Shown here piece by piece: positions 1 to 7,141 of a stretch of DNA of 15,331 nt. Below the pieces are notes generated by a model. It was not told where the DNA came from. It searched no databases and saw only the letters and a list, made by a program, of their open reading frames with translations. The stretch's first letter is position 1, and every line of letters begins with the position of its first letter. This DNA comes from Candidatus Aegiribacteria sp. (GTDB lineage: Bacteria > Fermentibacterota > Fermentibacteria > Fermentibacterales > JCC-6), in assembly GCA_030640155.1 (NCBI GenBank), contig DAOWJX010000020.1, positions 1 through 15,331 on the forward strand. The letters are read 5' to 3'. Made by a program: the position numbers and the translations under genes.

Positions 1-249
1 ATGAACACGGTCAATCTTGCTCACAGAAACGGGTGGAAGACATTTATCAGCCACAGGAGCGGAGAAACAGAGGATACCTTCATAAGTGATTTCTCCGTAG
101 CTGTGAATTCAGGACTAATCAAGACAGGTTCCGTCTGCAGAACTGACAGGGTTGCCAAATACAACCAGCTTCTACGCATAGAAGAAGACCTTGGCGACCA
201 GGCGCTGTTCAGGGGAATCGATATCCTGCCTCAGAAATTCAGGGAGTAA
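1..249 (+). CDS. eno: Enolase (phosphopyruvate hydratase), C-terminal fragment
   Basis: This is the last 82 residues of enolase, the glycolytic enzyme that interconverts 2-phosphoglycerate and phosphoenolpyruvate in the cytoplasm. The signature segment SHRSGETEDT (visible residues 17-26) carries the His-Arg-Ser that contacts the substrate phosphate. It is followed by IKTG (40-43), with the active-site lysine, and by the conserved tail AKYNQLLRIEEDLG. The ATG at base 1 is an internal codon: the family has about 420-430 residues, so roughly 80 percent of the gene lies to the left of the window. The last dozen residues (LFRGIDILPQKFRE) extend slightly past the usual LG end. The next gene begins one base after the stop, and its SD sequence lies inside the last codons of eno, so the two are probably co-translated. 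An eno neighbour to an ftsB-like gene is also known in proteobacteria. Confidence 0.96.
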   Translation: MNTVNLAHRNGWKTFISHRSGETEDTFISDFSVAVNSGLIKTGSVCRTDRVAKYNQLLRIEEDLGDQALFRGIDILPQKFRE

Positions 250-250
250 C

Positions 251-565
251 TTGAAAAAAACCGGTAGAAATCGAAGGCTGTTCTACGTAATACTGGTCTT
301 TGTCTTTGTCCTTGTCGTCGTGATACTGGTTTTCAACAGACATGGTTTCATTGCTCTGGCGAAACTCCGGAATGACATTGAAAACATCTCTCTCTCAATT
401 GACAGCTTGCAGCAACAGGTGGATCTGATGAACTCAGAAATCGAGCAGCTTCTATCTGACTCCGCCTATATGGAAAAAATGGTCAGAGAAATACTCGGCT
501 GGGGACGAGAAGGAGAGCATATTGTAAGATTCGTCAGACCGGATTCGTCCGGAGTGATCTTCTGA
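251..565 (+). CDS. ftsB: FtsB/DivIC-like septum formation initiator
   Basis: A 104-residue bitopic membrane protein of the FtsB/DivIC family, which links early and late divisome proteins through FtsL and FtsQ at the septum. It has a short basic cytoplasmic N-terminus (KKTGRNRR), one membrane segment (about residues 11-28), a heptad-rich coiled coil (about 35-68), and the family's C-terminal block YMEKMVREILGWGREGEH (about 73-90). I chose the TTG at 251 because AGGGAG (241-246) lies four bases upstream and because this start places the basic residues directly before the membrane helix. A longer reading frame opens at 191 but would overlap eno and add residues unlike the family. The symbol is by family resemblance; DivIC would be an equally fair name. 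Confidence 0.85.
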   Translation: MKKTGRNRRLFYVILVFVFVLVVVILVFNRHGFIALAKLRNDIENISLSIDSLQQQVDLMNSEIEQLLSDSAYMEKMVREILGWGREGEHIVRFVRPDSSGVIF

Positions 566-612
566 AGCAGACGCGCTTTGCCTGCAGGATCTCCTCCGTT
601 GGGAGGAGAGGT

Positions 613-1491
613 GTGCTGATCATTGATGAACAGGGAAATGAGATAAGTGCTATAACCGCCGGTCGGGTTTACCATGGAATGAAACCTATCCCAGGGGATC
701 ATGCTTATGCCGTACGAGTTGGTGATCAGGTGCTTGTTGAGGAAATTCTTCCAAGAAGGGGTATTCTTCAGCGCCCTTCCCCTCTCGGCAGATCCACTCA
801 GATCATAGCCGCGAATGTTGACAGGGTTCTTGTCATGGTTTCACTTAAGAATCCGCGATTCAGCGCCGGATTCGTCAATAGAGCTCTGGTATCCGCCGAA
901 TGGAGAAAGCTTCCAGCTACAATTGTACTGAATAAGATGGATCTTTGTAAAGTTGATACTGACAGGAGCCTGAAAAAGAAAATTCTGACGGTATATGGTC
1001 AGGACGGGGCGGATTATCCTGTTTTCCCTGTGAGCTGTGAAACCGGATCGGGCACCGATCTGCTGCTTCAGCACATAAAAGGGGCAACGGTTGTTATGAC
1101 GGGACCTTCAGGTTCGGGAAAAACTTCCCTTGCAAAATATTACAATCCATCTCTGGATCTCAAAATCGGTGGCCTCAATCTAAAAACCAGCAAGGGAAAA
1201 CACACAACCGTTTCAGCGCAACTCGTTCTACTTGAGGAGAAAACAACTCTAATCGACACACCTGGACTGCGAATGTTCTCCATCGAGAATATCCCCAAAA
1301 ATGAACTGCAGTTCTGCTTTCCGGAATTTCTCCCGTTTATCGGGAAATGCAGATTCAGGGACTGTATTCATATGTCAGAACCCGGCTGCGCGGTAAAATC
1401 AGCATCCGAAAACGGAACTGTTCACATGGATCGATATAACGCCTACAGAAAATTCATTGAAGAAGCTGAATCAGACAGATCTGGTAAATAA
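613..1491 (+). CDS. rsgA: Small ribosomal subunit biogenesis GTPase RsgA
   Basis: RsgA (YjeQ/CpgA) is a circularly permuted GTPase that aids late maturation of the 30S subunit. The permuted motif order is visible: G4 NKMD (107-110) comes before G1 GPSGSGKT (164-171), then the switch KGKHTT (194-199) and G3 DTPG (215-218). An N-terminal OB-fold of about 70 residues precedes the GTPase domain. The C-terminal zinc site is intact, with Cys246, Cys251, His253 and Cys259 in CRFRDCIHMSEPGC. The 292 residues match the shorter (Bacillus CpgA-like) members; E. coli RsgA has a longer N-terminus. The GTG at 613 is chosen because GGAGG (602-606) lies six bases upstream; no ATG, GTG or TTG occurs in frame in the roughly 70 bases before it. 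It lies 47 bases after the ftsB-like gene, probably in the same operon. Confidence 0.95.
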   Translation: MLIIDEQGNEISAITAGRVYHGMKPIPGDHAYAVRVGDQVLVEEILPRRGILQRPSPLGRSTQIIAANVDRVLVMVSLKNPRFSAGFVNRALVSAEWRKLPATIVLNKMDLCKVDTDRSLKKKILTVYGQDGADYPVFPVSCETGSGTDLLLQHIKGATVVMTGPSGSGKTSLAKYYNPSLDLKIGGLNLKTSKGKHTTVSAQLVLLEEKTTLIDTPGLRMFSIENIPKNELQFCFPEFLPFIGKCRFRDCIHMSEPGCAVKSASENGTVHMDRYNAYRKFIEEAESDRSGK

Positions 1492-2745
1492 CTATAGTCT
1501 GTTCCTTTTCCGGAATTTCAAATCTCTTCTGATCTCCCGGAACAGCTTCTGCCAGATCTGCCATTCCTCAGGCTTTTCCCTTTTCATGGAATGGATGTTC
1601 TCTCTGGCAATCAGAAAACCGAACAGAAAAATGAAGGCAACCGCAAAGACCTCTATCCAGATATAGAGCTTCTTGGGTCTGCTTTTCCAACCGGGGTGCC
1701 TTGGTGGATCAAGTACGCGCACTGTAGGATTTTCCCTGTTTTCATCGACTATGGCCTGCTGAAGGCTGATATGGATAGCGCTTGTCAATTCCAGTGCCAT
1801 TTCATACTCCGCTCGAAGGGATGCGTACCGGAACTGAATGTTCGGCAGTTCCTCGAGAGATACGGAAGGCATAACGCTCTCATATCCGGGAGGGGCTATT
1901 CCCGTTTCCAGCATTTCTATTACTCCAAGAAGTTCATCCGCCTCACGATCCTTTAGAAGAGCGCTTGCGCTTGATCCTCCTGAGATGCCTCTTCGAATCG
2001 CGGCAGCGGCTGTCCGCAGCAGAATGTACTGCTGCTTCAATTCAGCAAGACTCCGAATGTAGGCTTCCATTTCCTGATCCAGTGAGATTATGCCGTACTC
2101 TTCCTCGAACTCGCGGAGCAGATCACCGGTGCTTCCGAGAATGCTGTCCGCCATCGAAGATCTGATCTCCAGAAAGATTCTTGTCTGCTCGGCTCTGCTC
2201 CTGCAGATCTCCGAGTTGATGCTGTCCAGAGCAGCAATAACCGCTTCCGACACCTCAACTGAATACCAGGGATCATTGGTCGTAACTTCGAATTGAAGAA
2301 ATCCGGATGATGTCACTCCTGCGGAGTAATCCTTCCTGAAAGCTCTCCTTGCCCAGTACAACCCCAGCTGCTCATCCTGTTCATACCGATCTCTCTCTTC
2401 AGTGTAGTCTATATAACCGGTAGACAGAATTACATTTTCAATAAGAGTTCTGCTGTTCAGAATCTCATCATACACATCTGACATCGTTGTCATGAGGGGT
2501 AACGAGAAGCCCATTCCACCACTGAAAAACCCCGCAAAATCGGAGACTCCCAGTCCTGCAATAGTAATACCGGGAGTTGACTGGGTTTCAGGAGGCATGA
2601 TGACTGTCGTAACCGTGTACTTCTTCTCGAGAAGAAACGTCACGATAACCGTTGGTATCATAACGACTAGAAGAGCTTTTATAAGGAACCAGCGATTCTT
2701 CAGAAGAAGATAAAGATACCACGACGGGCGCCTGGTCTGTTTCAT
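1492..2745 (-). CDS. Wzz-like polysaccharide chain-length determinant (co-polymerase)
   Basis: A 417-residue inner-membrane protein of the Wzz/polysaccharide co-polymerase class, which sets chain length and assists export of surface polysaccharide. One membrane helix lies at about 20-39 and a second at about 360-380, flanking a large periplasmic region rich in coiled coil. Just before the second helix is the proline-rich PPRHPGWKSRPKK (347-359), typical of the family. There is no C-terminal tyrosine-kinase domain, only a basic 37-residue tail, so this is Wzz-like, not Wzc-like. The ATG at 2745 is one base past the upstream stop (TGATATG) with GGAAGAG about 11 bases before it; a GTG at 2757 would add four residues but sits too close to that SD. 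Expression is probably coupled to the SLBB gene. Its stop directly abuts that of the convergent rsgA. Confidence 0.8.
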   Translation of the reverse strand: MKQTRRPSWYLYLLLKNRWFLIKALLVVMIPTVIVTFLLEKKYTVTTVIMPPETQSTPGITIAGLGVSDFAGFFSGGMGFSLPLMTTMSDVYDEILNSRTLIENVILSTGYIDYTEERDRYEQDEQLGLYWARRAFRKDYSAGVTSSGFLQFEVTTNDPWYSVEVSEAVIAALDSINSEICRSRAEQTRIFLEIRSSMADSILGSTGDLLREFEEEYGIISLDQEMEAYIRSLAELKQQYILLRTAAAAIRRGISGGSSASALLKDREADELLGVIEMLETGIAPPGYESVMPSVSLEELPNIQFRYASLRAEYEMALELTSAIHISLQQAIVDENRENPTVRVLDPPRHPGWKSRPKKLYIWIEVFAVAFIFLFGFLIARENIHSMKREKPEEWQIWQKLFREIRRDLKFRKRNRL

Positions 2746-2746
2746 A

Positions 2747-3940
2747 TCAGAACACACTCTTCCATGCTATAATCACGGACGCGATGCTGGTCACTATCAG
2801 CAGGGGATCCTGCCACCAGATAATTGCCTTTCGCGGAATCAGGATTGTTGCTCCGGCCGGGACTGCGGCAATATCACCCAGCCGTTTTTCCTCTCCTCCG
2901 GAAAGCACTATCCTGATCCCGGATTCTGAAGCCTCCCGCAGCAACCCTCCTGCCTGGGAAATGTAATAGAGAGCATCCATACTTGCTATATACGGGTATA
3001 CACCGGGTGAAAAGACATATCCTGAAACAGCAACAACGGGCGGTATTCCAGGACAGACCACTATGTCATCCGGCAGGAGTAAAGGATCAAGCTCCGGATC
3101 ATCAAGCGGTGCCGGGAGCCTGATTGTTGCTCCGGTGCCGGGAATAGTTCTTATCACATGGCAGCTGTCTCTGACTGTCCAGGCCTCAGTTCCGCCTGCT
3201 CGCGTGACAAGATCACCGGCGGTTTCTCCGGGAATGAATTCGAGCATACCGCTTGCGCTCCCTGTCCAGGTTACCGTTTCCGCAGGCCTGAATTCAGCTG
3301 AAAGGTAACCGGAAAGCCTTACGGCTCCCTCTATCCGGACGAATTCCTCAGCTTCAGGAACATGAACACGGTCACCCAGAGACAGAACAGGATTTGAGGT
3401 TAGATATCCATCCAGAATGAACTTCGTTATATCAACTGCTGCGGTATCACCATCCGAATGAATTATCAGAATATTGGTCCAGGCGCCGGCAGGAGTTACT
3501 CCACCAGCTTTTGCAAGCAGATCGGTCAACCTGTCCGCTCCGGTTATCTGGACTATTCCAGCAGAGCCAATCTGGCCTGTCACAGGTACTCTGAATGTTC
3601 TGAGAACGGCGAGTCCCGTCATTGCTCTCAAACCGGGATACCTTCCCGAGAAACCAGCCTCAATAAGAGCAACAGCTTCATGCAGAGTATGGTTCGCTAC
3701 ATACCATGATCCCGCAGATGGTATTACCGCGCATCCATCAGGTGTTACCGTGATATACAGCATTCCACCTTCACTCAACATAGACAATTCCGCTGGAATT
3801 CCTCCAAGAACGGTAAACCAGAACACATCACCGGGACCGATGATATACTCCGCCGGATCAATGTCTTCTATCATGGGGTGGGCAGGAAGTATTTCGATTC
3901 CTTCACCGACCAGAACCAGGAGAAACAGAAGCAGATTCAT
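2747..3940 (-). CDS. SLBB-domain polysaccharide export protein (Wza-like)
   Basis: A 397-residue secreted or membrane protein of the polysaccharide export family. After a hydrophobic N-terminus (about 1-12) comes the Poly_export start motif YIIGPGDVFWFTVLG (32-46). Three SLBB-like segments follow: about 117-153 (VPVTGQIGSAG, LLAKAGG), about 201-250 (RIEGAVRLSGY, LVTRAGG) and about 302-332 (VAVSGYVFSPGVYPY, ISQAGG). A hydrophobic stretch (about 375-393) ends the protein; in Wza the C-terminal helix forms the outer-membrane pore. Unlike E. coli Wza, the signal region has no lipobox cysteine. GGAGG lies four bases before the ATG. It is coupled to the Wzz-like gene downstream. No glycosyltransferases, flippase or polymerase lie in the window, so the pair serves a polysaccharide locus elsewhere or is an orphan. 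Confidence 0.82.
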   Translation of the reverse strand: MNLLLFLLVLVGEGIEILPAHPMIEDIDPAEYIIGPGDVFWFTVLGGIPAELSMLSEGGMLYITVTPDGCAVIPSAGSWYVANHTLHEAVALIEAGFSGRYPGLRAMTGLAVLRTFRVPVTGQIGSAGIVQITGADRLTDLLAKAGGVTPAGAWTNILIIHSDGDTAAVDITKFILDGYLTSNPVLSLGDRVHVPEAEEFVRIEGAVRLSGYLSAEFRPAETVTWTGSASGMLEFIPGETAGDLVTRAGGTEAWTVRDSCHVIRTIPGTGATIRLPAPLDDPELDPLLLPDDIVVCPGIPPVVAVSGYVFSPGVYPYIASMDALYYISQAGGLLREASESGIRIVLSGGEEKRLGDIAAVPAGATILIPRKAIIWWQDPLLIVTSIASVIIAWKSVF

Positions 3941-3993
3941 TCAACCTCCGCAGTAATATCTAAATTCTCACACAAATTTGTAACGTGTAAGAC

Positions 3994-4020
3994 ATTATTC
4001 AGAAACTTCCATACTGTCAA
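3994..4020 (-). promoter_or_regulatory. Candidate promoter for the polysaccharide export pair
   Basis: On the minus strand a perfect -35 box TTGACA (4020-4015) is followed after 15 bases by AATAAT (3999-3994), five of six matches to the -10 consensus. The spacing is shorter than the ideal 17, so the exact -10 is uncertain. A 10-bp palindrome ACAAATTTGT (3972-3981) just downstream could be an operator, but this is only a suggestion. Confidence 0.4.
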
Positions 4021-4035
4021 TCAGTAACTGTCCGC

Positions 4036-4977
4036 TTACAGAAGACTGGCTACCATGAGAGCTTTGATCGTGTGTTTTCTGTTTTCGGCTTCATCCCACA
4101 CAACTGAAGCCGGACTCTCTATAACATCCATTGTAACTTCATTACCCTTAACCGCCGGGAGGCAGTGCATGAAGATAGTATCCGGATTATCAGTCATCTC
4201 CATCATGTCCGAATTCACCTGAAACGGTTTAAGCAGGCTGATTCTTTCGGAAGCCTCGTCTTCTTCGCCCATGGAGACCCATACATCCGTATAGATAACA
4301 TCAGCTCCCTTGACCGCCTTCTGAATGTCCGATGTTATTTCCAGTTCAGAACAGGAATCGGAAGCGATCCGCATTACTGTATCAACAAGCTCCGGATCCG
4401 GATAAAGGCTTTCGGGAGCAAGGATCGTGCAGTTCACACCCATCATCGCGCAGCCGATCATCAGGCTGTTCGCCATGTTGTTGCGGCCATCTCCGGTGAA
4501 CACGAAATTCAGACCGGAAAGTCCGCCGAAATTCTCCTGCATTGTCATCAGGTCTGCAAGAACCTGCGTGGGATGGAACATATCCGTCAGCCCGTTGTAC
4601 ACTGGGACTCCTGAATACTCCTCTAAAGTGTTAACGGTGTCCTGGCTGAAGCCCCGGAACATTATCGCGTCAAACATTCTGCCCAGAACCCGTGCTGTGT
4701 CTTCTATACTCTCTTTCACTCCAAGCTGTATATCCGAACTGGACAGGAATACCGGATGCCCACCCTCTTCACCAAAAGCTGTCTCAAATGCGCATCTTGT
4801 TCTTGTGGATCGCTTCTCGAATAGCATGGCAAGGGTCTTGCCTAGAAACCGCTGGTTAACCTGGAAAGCGGTTCTTTCAGACTTAAGCAGATGAGAAACA
4901 TCAAGAAGATACCGCACATCATCACTGGTCAGGTCGAGAAGCGTAAGCAGACTTCTCCCCTTGAAATTCACCGCCAT
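4036..4977 (-). CDS. argF: Ornithine carbamoyltransferase
   Basis: OTC makes citrulline and phosphate from ornithine and carbamoyl phosphate (arginine biosynthesis), or runs in reverse in arginine catabolism. All core motifs are present in 313 residues: carbamoyl-phosphate binding STRTR (57-61), FHPTQ (134-138), GDGRNNMANSL (162-172), ornithine-loop DVWVSMGE (231-238), catalytic HCLP (271-274), and the C-terminal DEAENRKHTIKA (295-306). SMG and FHPTQ favour OTC over acetyl- or succinylornithine transcarbamylases. The sequence style resembles E. coli ArgF/ArcB but lacks the insertion between HCLPA and the last helix. GAGGTG sits four bases before the ATG. No other arg or arc gene is adjacent, so anabolic versus catabolic use cannot be decided here; biosynthetic argF is the default name. 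Confidence 0.94.
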   Translation of the reverse strand: MAVNFKGRSLLTLLDLTSDDVRYLLDVSHLLKSERTAFQVNQRFLGKTLAMLFEKRSTRTRCAFETAFGEEGGHPVFLSSSDIQLGVKESIEDTARVLGRMFDAIMFRGFSQDTVNTLEEYSGVPVYNGLTDMFHPTQVLADLMTMQENFGGLSGLNFVFTGDGRNNMANSLMIGCAMMGVNCTILAPESLYPDPELVDTVMRIASDSCSELEITSDIQKAVKGADVIYTDVWVSMGEEDEASERISLLKPFQVNSDMMEMTDNPDTIFMHCLPAVKGNEVTMDVIESPASVVWDEAENRKHTIKALMVASLL

Positions 4978-5059
4978 GAAGCACCTCTTTCGATAACTGC
5001 TGTTTGATACTGTTTGAAATCAGAATGTATTCGGGGAAATATACATTGAAAGGGTCTTC

Positions 5060-5093
5060 AGAAACAAAAGGGGCACGCGGATGGCGTGCCCCT
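5060..5093 (-). terminator. Rho-independent terminator of the beta-barrel gene
   Basis: A 10-bp perfect stem, AGGGGCACGC pairing with GCGTGCCCCT (5069-5078 and 5084-5093) around a 5-base loop, is followed on the minus strand by a T-rich tail (TTTTGTTTC). It begins 18 bases past the stop of the beta-barrel gene and separates it from argF. Confidence 0.88.
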
Positions 5094-5111
5094 GATAACA
5101 ACACTTACGTT

Positions 5112-5693
5112 CTAGAAACTGTAGTAGGCTCCTCCGAGAATGTTCTCTGAGCCCCATGTTGACAGATCTGTGAATTTGTACTCGTCTCCGTCATCGAGAT
5201 CAGTTGTTGTAGAAAGGTACCTGGCGCCGAATTCGGTGAACAGAGCGAATCTTTCCGCGCCCGGAATAGCAAAATCAACTCTCATGATCGGGTAGATGCC
5301 CCAGCCGGAAGTCTCGGGAATATCGACTCCATCATCTTCCCCTGTTCCTTTACCGTAGAGGAAAGAAAGGCCAATGCTGAAAACTGTATTGGCCGGATTG
5401 GCGATGACGTAGAATCCTGAGGCGCCGATAACGTATATGGTTTCATGTGCATCATAGGATACACCGGAAATCTCGTACTCCACGTTTACTTTGTCGTATC
5501 CGGCAAGGAATTCAAGTCTGAATTCGGGGGATGCCGCAAAACCGACCCGAAGCATATTCACATTAGTGAACAGGGCATTACCATCAGAAGAAACATTATA
5601 AGGGATACTGATCGGTTTGTATCCAAGCGAGAAACCAGCAAAGGCCGTGCCCGCGAAGGCAAGAAGACAGAACAACAAGAATACCTTTTTCAT
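5112..5693 (-). CDS. Small outer-membrane beta-barrel protein
   Basis: A 193-residue protein with a clear Sec signal peptide (MKKVFLLFCLLAFAGTAFA, cleavage after Ala19). It then shows alternating hydrophobic and polar strands rich in Gly, Tyr and Phe and ends in AYYSF; a terminal Phe is the usual signal for BAM-dependent insertion of outer-membrane barrels. The length suggests a barrel of about eight strands, like OmpA-N/OmpX or OmpW-type proteins, but no specific family is recognised and the function is unknown. GGAGGAGGAG lies just before the ATG, a very strong SD. With its own consensus-like promoter and a strong terminator, it appears to be a well-expressed monocistronic gene, possibly a major surface protein. 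Confidence 0.78.
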   Translation of the reverse strand: MKKVFLLFCLLAFAGTAFAGFSLGYKPISIPYNVSSDGNALFTNVNMLRVGFAASPEFRLEFLAGYDKVNVEYEISGVSYDAHETIYVIGASGFYVIANPANTVFSIGLSFLYGKGTGEDDGVDIPETSGWGIYPIMRVDFAIPGAERFALFTEFGARYLSTTTDLDDGDEYKFTDLSTWGSENILGGAYYSF

Positions 5694-5753
5694 TACTCTC
5701 CTCCTCCTCAGAACAGGTGGCCAATTCCACCCACTCAGCAGTAACTAATTGGT

Positions 5754-5782
5754 ATTTTACACTATTATCAGTCCTTTGGCAA
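5754..5782 (-). promoter_or_regulatory. Strong sigma70-like promoter of the beta-barrel gene
   Basis: On the minus strand TTGCCA (5782-5777, five of six to TTGACA) is followed at exactly 17 bases by TAAAAT (5759-5754, five of six to TATAAT). It lies just past the stop of the upstream gene and gives a 5' untranslated region of about 50-55 bases. That leader contains a small hairpin, GGTGG pairing with CCACC around AATTGG, a short way ahead of the SD. Confidence 0.7.
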
Positions 5783-5785
5783 GGT

Positions 5786-6607
5786 CTACATCCCCAGTGA
5801 AGCCTGCCAGAGCAGCATCATGGCAAGGTCGCCCTTTTCTTCGCAGCAGAGGTCTTTGCTGATAAGCACAAGCCCCCTCTCCCTGCCGTCGGGAGCTATA
5901 GCTATAAGGACGTAAGTCTTATGATCCTGACCTGTATCCACCCATCCGTACAGATCCCAGCCCTGTCCAACGGATAAGGCCTGTCCTTCGCCCATATCCG
6001 GGTCCTCCATGATCTCCGGAACAGCGGGAATATCCATGCCTGAATGAATTATTCGAAGAGCCTGTGTTACATCTTCCAGTGAACTCAAAGATGGAGAGGC
6101 GACAGGAGCGCCTTCCCATTCAAGCTGTATGTCATGCAGTTCCGTATCATTCATTCCCTTTGAGGCAACCCAGGAGGAGACACTTTCAAGGCCCACGGTC
6201 CACATCGCTCTCGCAGCTGATTCACGGCAATCATGGAATGCCCGCGAGAATTCATCAGCGATAGTTATGTTGCGGCCGACTAAAGTATCAGGGTCCAATT
6301 TTCCCTCCAGCATCAGCTCTATTGCAAATGCCAGCATGAAAATGTCAGGGTCATCAACCGGAAAAATTCCACTGCCGGACGAAGCTAGAATATCTCCTGT
6401 ATTCAGATCGATAACTGCAGCTCCAAAGTTACCGCCGGAAAGATTCTCTATATCGGAAATGGAAGCTGTCTGAATGAAGATCGGTGAAGATGTTTCCGTG
6501 ATAAGAGTATCTTCATTCTGCACGATTGACGGCAGCTGTCCCTGAAAAAATGAGGGAGAGACGGGGAATGTCGAAAAAGCCAGGCTTGCAAGAAGTATTT
6601 GTATCAT
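5786..6607 (-). CDS. Beta-lactamase-fold (serine hydrolase-like) secreted protein lacking catalytic motifs
   Basis: A 273-residue protein with a hydrophobic N-terminus (about 1-14, probable signal). From about residue 61 it follows the class A beta-lactamase layout: GAAVIDLNTGDILASSGSG (62-80), then IFPVDDPDIFMLAFAIELMLEGKLD, where enzymes have FP..S..K and the helix ending in GKLD. The nucleophile Ser and Lys appear to be replaced by Asp86 and Ile89, the SDN loop by HDC (125-127), and KTG by DTG (224-226). It therefore looks like a catalytically dead relative, perhaps a binding protein for peptidoglycan or another ligand. A lone AAAGG lies 8-9 bases before the ATG. It starts 64 bases after the Ig-like lipoprotein gene and may share its transcript. 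The fold is inferred from motif order alone. Confidence 0.6.
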   Translation of the reverse strand: MIQILLASLAFSTFPVSPSFFQGQLPSIVQNEDTLITETSSPIFIQTASISDIENLSGGNFGAAVIDLNTGDILASSGSGIFPVDDPDIFMLAFAIELMLEGKLDPDTLVGRNITIADEFSRAFHDCRESAARAMWTVGLESVSSWVASKGMNDTELHDIQLEWEGAPVASPSLSSLEDVTQALRIIHSGMDIPAVPEIMEDPDMGEGQALSVGQGWDLYGWVDTGQDHKTYVLIAIAPDGRERGLVLISKDLCCEEKGDLAMMLLWQASLGM

Positions 6608-6671
6608 TTCTGTTAACCTTTCTCTGTGGATTCAGAAATCCAACTCCTTATGTTCTATTCTGAAGATATCT

Positions 6672-7046
6672 CTAGTTATGAGAAACAGTCACGGTTCCCT
6701 CGCTGTAATCGGACACCGAGCTGCTGCCCTCATAAAGGATAGCTCTCACATAATAGTCATCTTCCGGAAAGAGGGAGCAGTCCCACAGGAAGCCGGTTGA
6801 TTCAACGGATAATGATTCCGCTATCTGAATAAGACCGCTTTTCGGGTCAAGATCGGTATCAACGAAGAGATCGATACCGGCATGAGAGTATCCCCGAACA
6901 TCAAGAACCCAGTTCACTATATAACTGTTGTCTGCCTGTGCGCCCCCTGCTGGCGGCGAAGTGACCGTAATGGCAATCCCGGGGCCCCATGGATCGCTGC
7001 AGGATACCAGGAGAAGAATCACACATGCGATCAAAGATTTTCTCAT
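6672..7046 (-). CDS. Small Ig-like lipoprotein, function unknown
   Basis: A 124-residue predicted lipoprotein: a basic n-region (MRKS), a hydrophobic core and lipobox LVSC with Cys16 as the lipidation site. The mature part is one beta-sandwich-like domain of about 100 residues. It opens with ITVTSPPAGG, contains YIVNWVLD and IDLFVDTDLDP, and ends with YYVRAILYEG and a final TVTV strand. This is the pattern of Ig/FN3-like domains that occur as repeats in FCB surface proteins, here as a single copy. No enzyme motif is seen. The SD is weak (GAGAG). It lies downstream of a terminator, so it probably has its own promoter, which I could not place. It may be co-transcribed with the beta-lactamase-like gene. 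Confidence 0.68.
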   Translation of the reverse strand: MRKSLIACVILLLVSCSDPWGPGIAITVTSPPAGGAQADNSYIVNWVLDVRGYSHAGIDLFVDTDLDPKSGLIQIAESLSVESTGFLWDCSLFPEDDYYVRAILYEGSSSVSDYSEGTVTVSHN

Positions 7047-7086
7047 GATACTCTCATTCCGCTTTCAAAGGACTGCGGTCTTTCTA

Positions 7087-7116
7087 AATGAAAAGGCGGG
7101 GCTTCGCGGCCCCGCC
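7087..7116 (-). terminator. Rho-independent terminator of the FN3 lipoprotein gene
   Basis: An 8-bp GC-only stem (7095-7102 with 7109-7116, GGCGGGGC with GCCCCGCC) around a 6-base loop is followed on the minus strand by TTTTCATTT. It lies 25 bases past the stop of the FN3 lipoprotein gene. Confidence 0.85.
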
Positions 7117-7141
7117 ATTCCTTTTATAGTACTTACCCGCT

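Noticed and set aside
3474..3956. A 160-residue frame on the plus strand
   Set aside because: It is antisense to the SLBB export gene, with proline/serine-rich shadow composition and no SD support.
6620..6650. Small hairpin GGATT/AATCC between the Ig-like lipoprotein and the beta-lactamase-like gene
   Set aside because: The stem is only five pairs and has no T-tract on the minus strand, so it is not a supported terminator.
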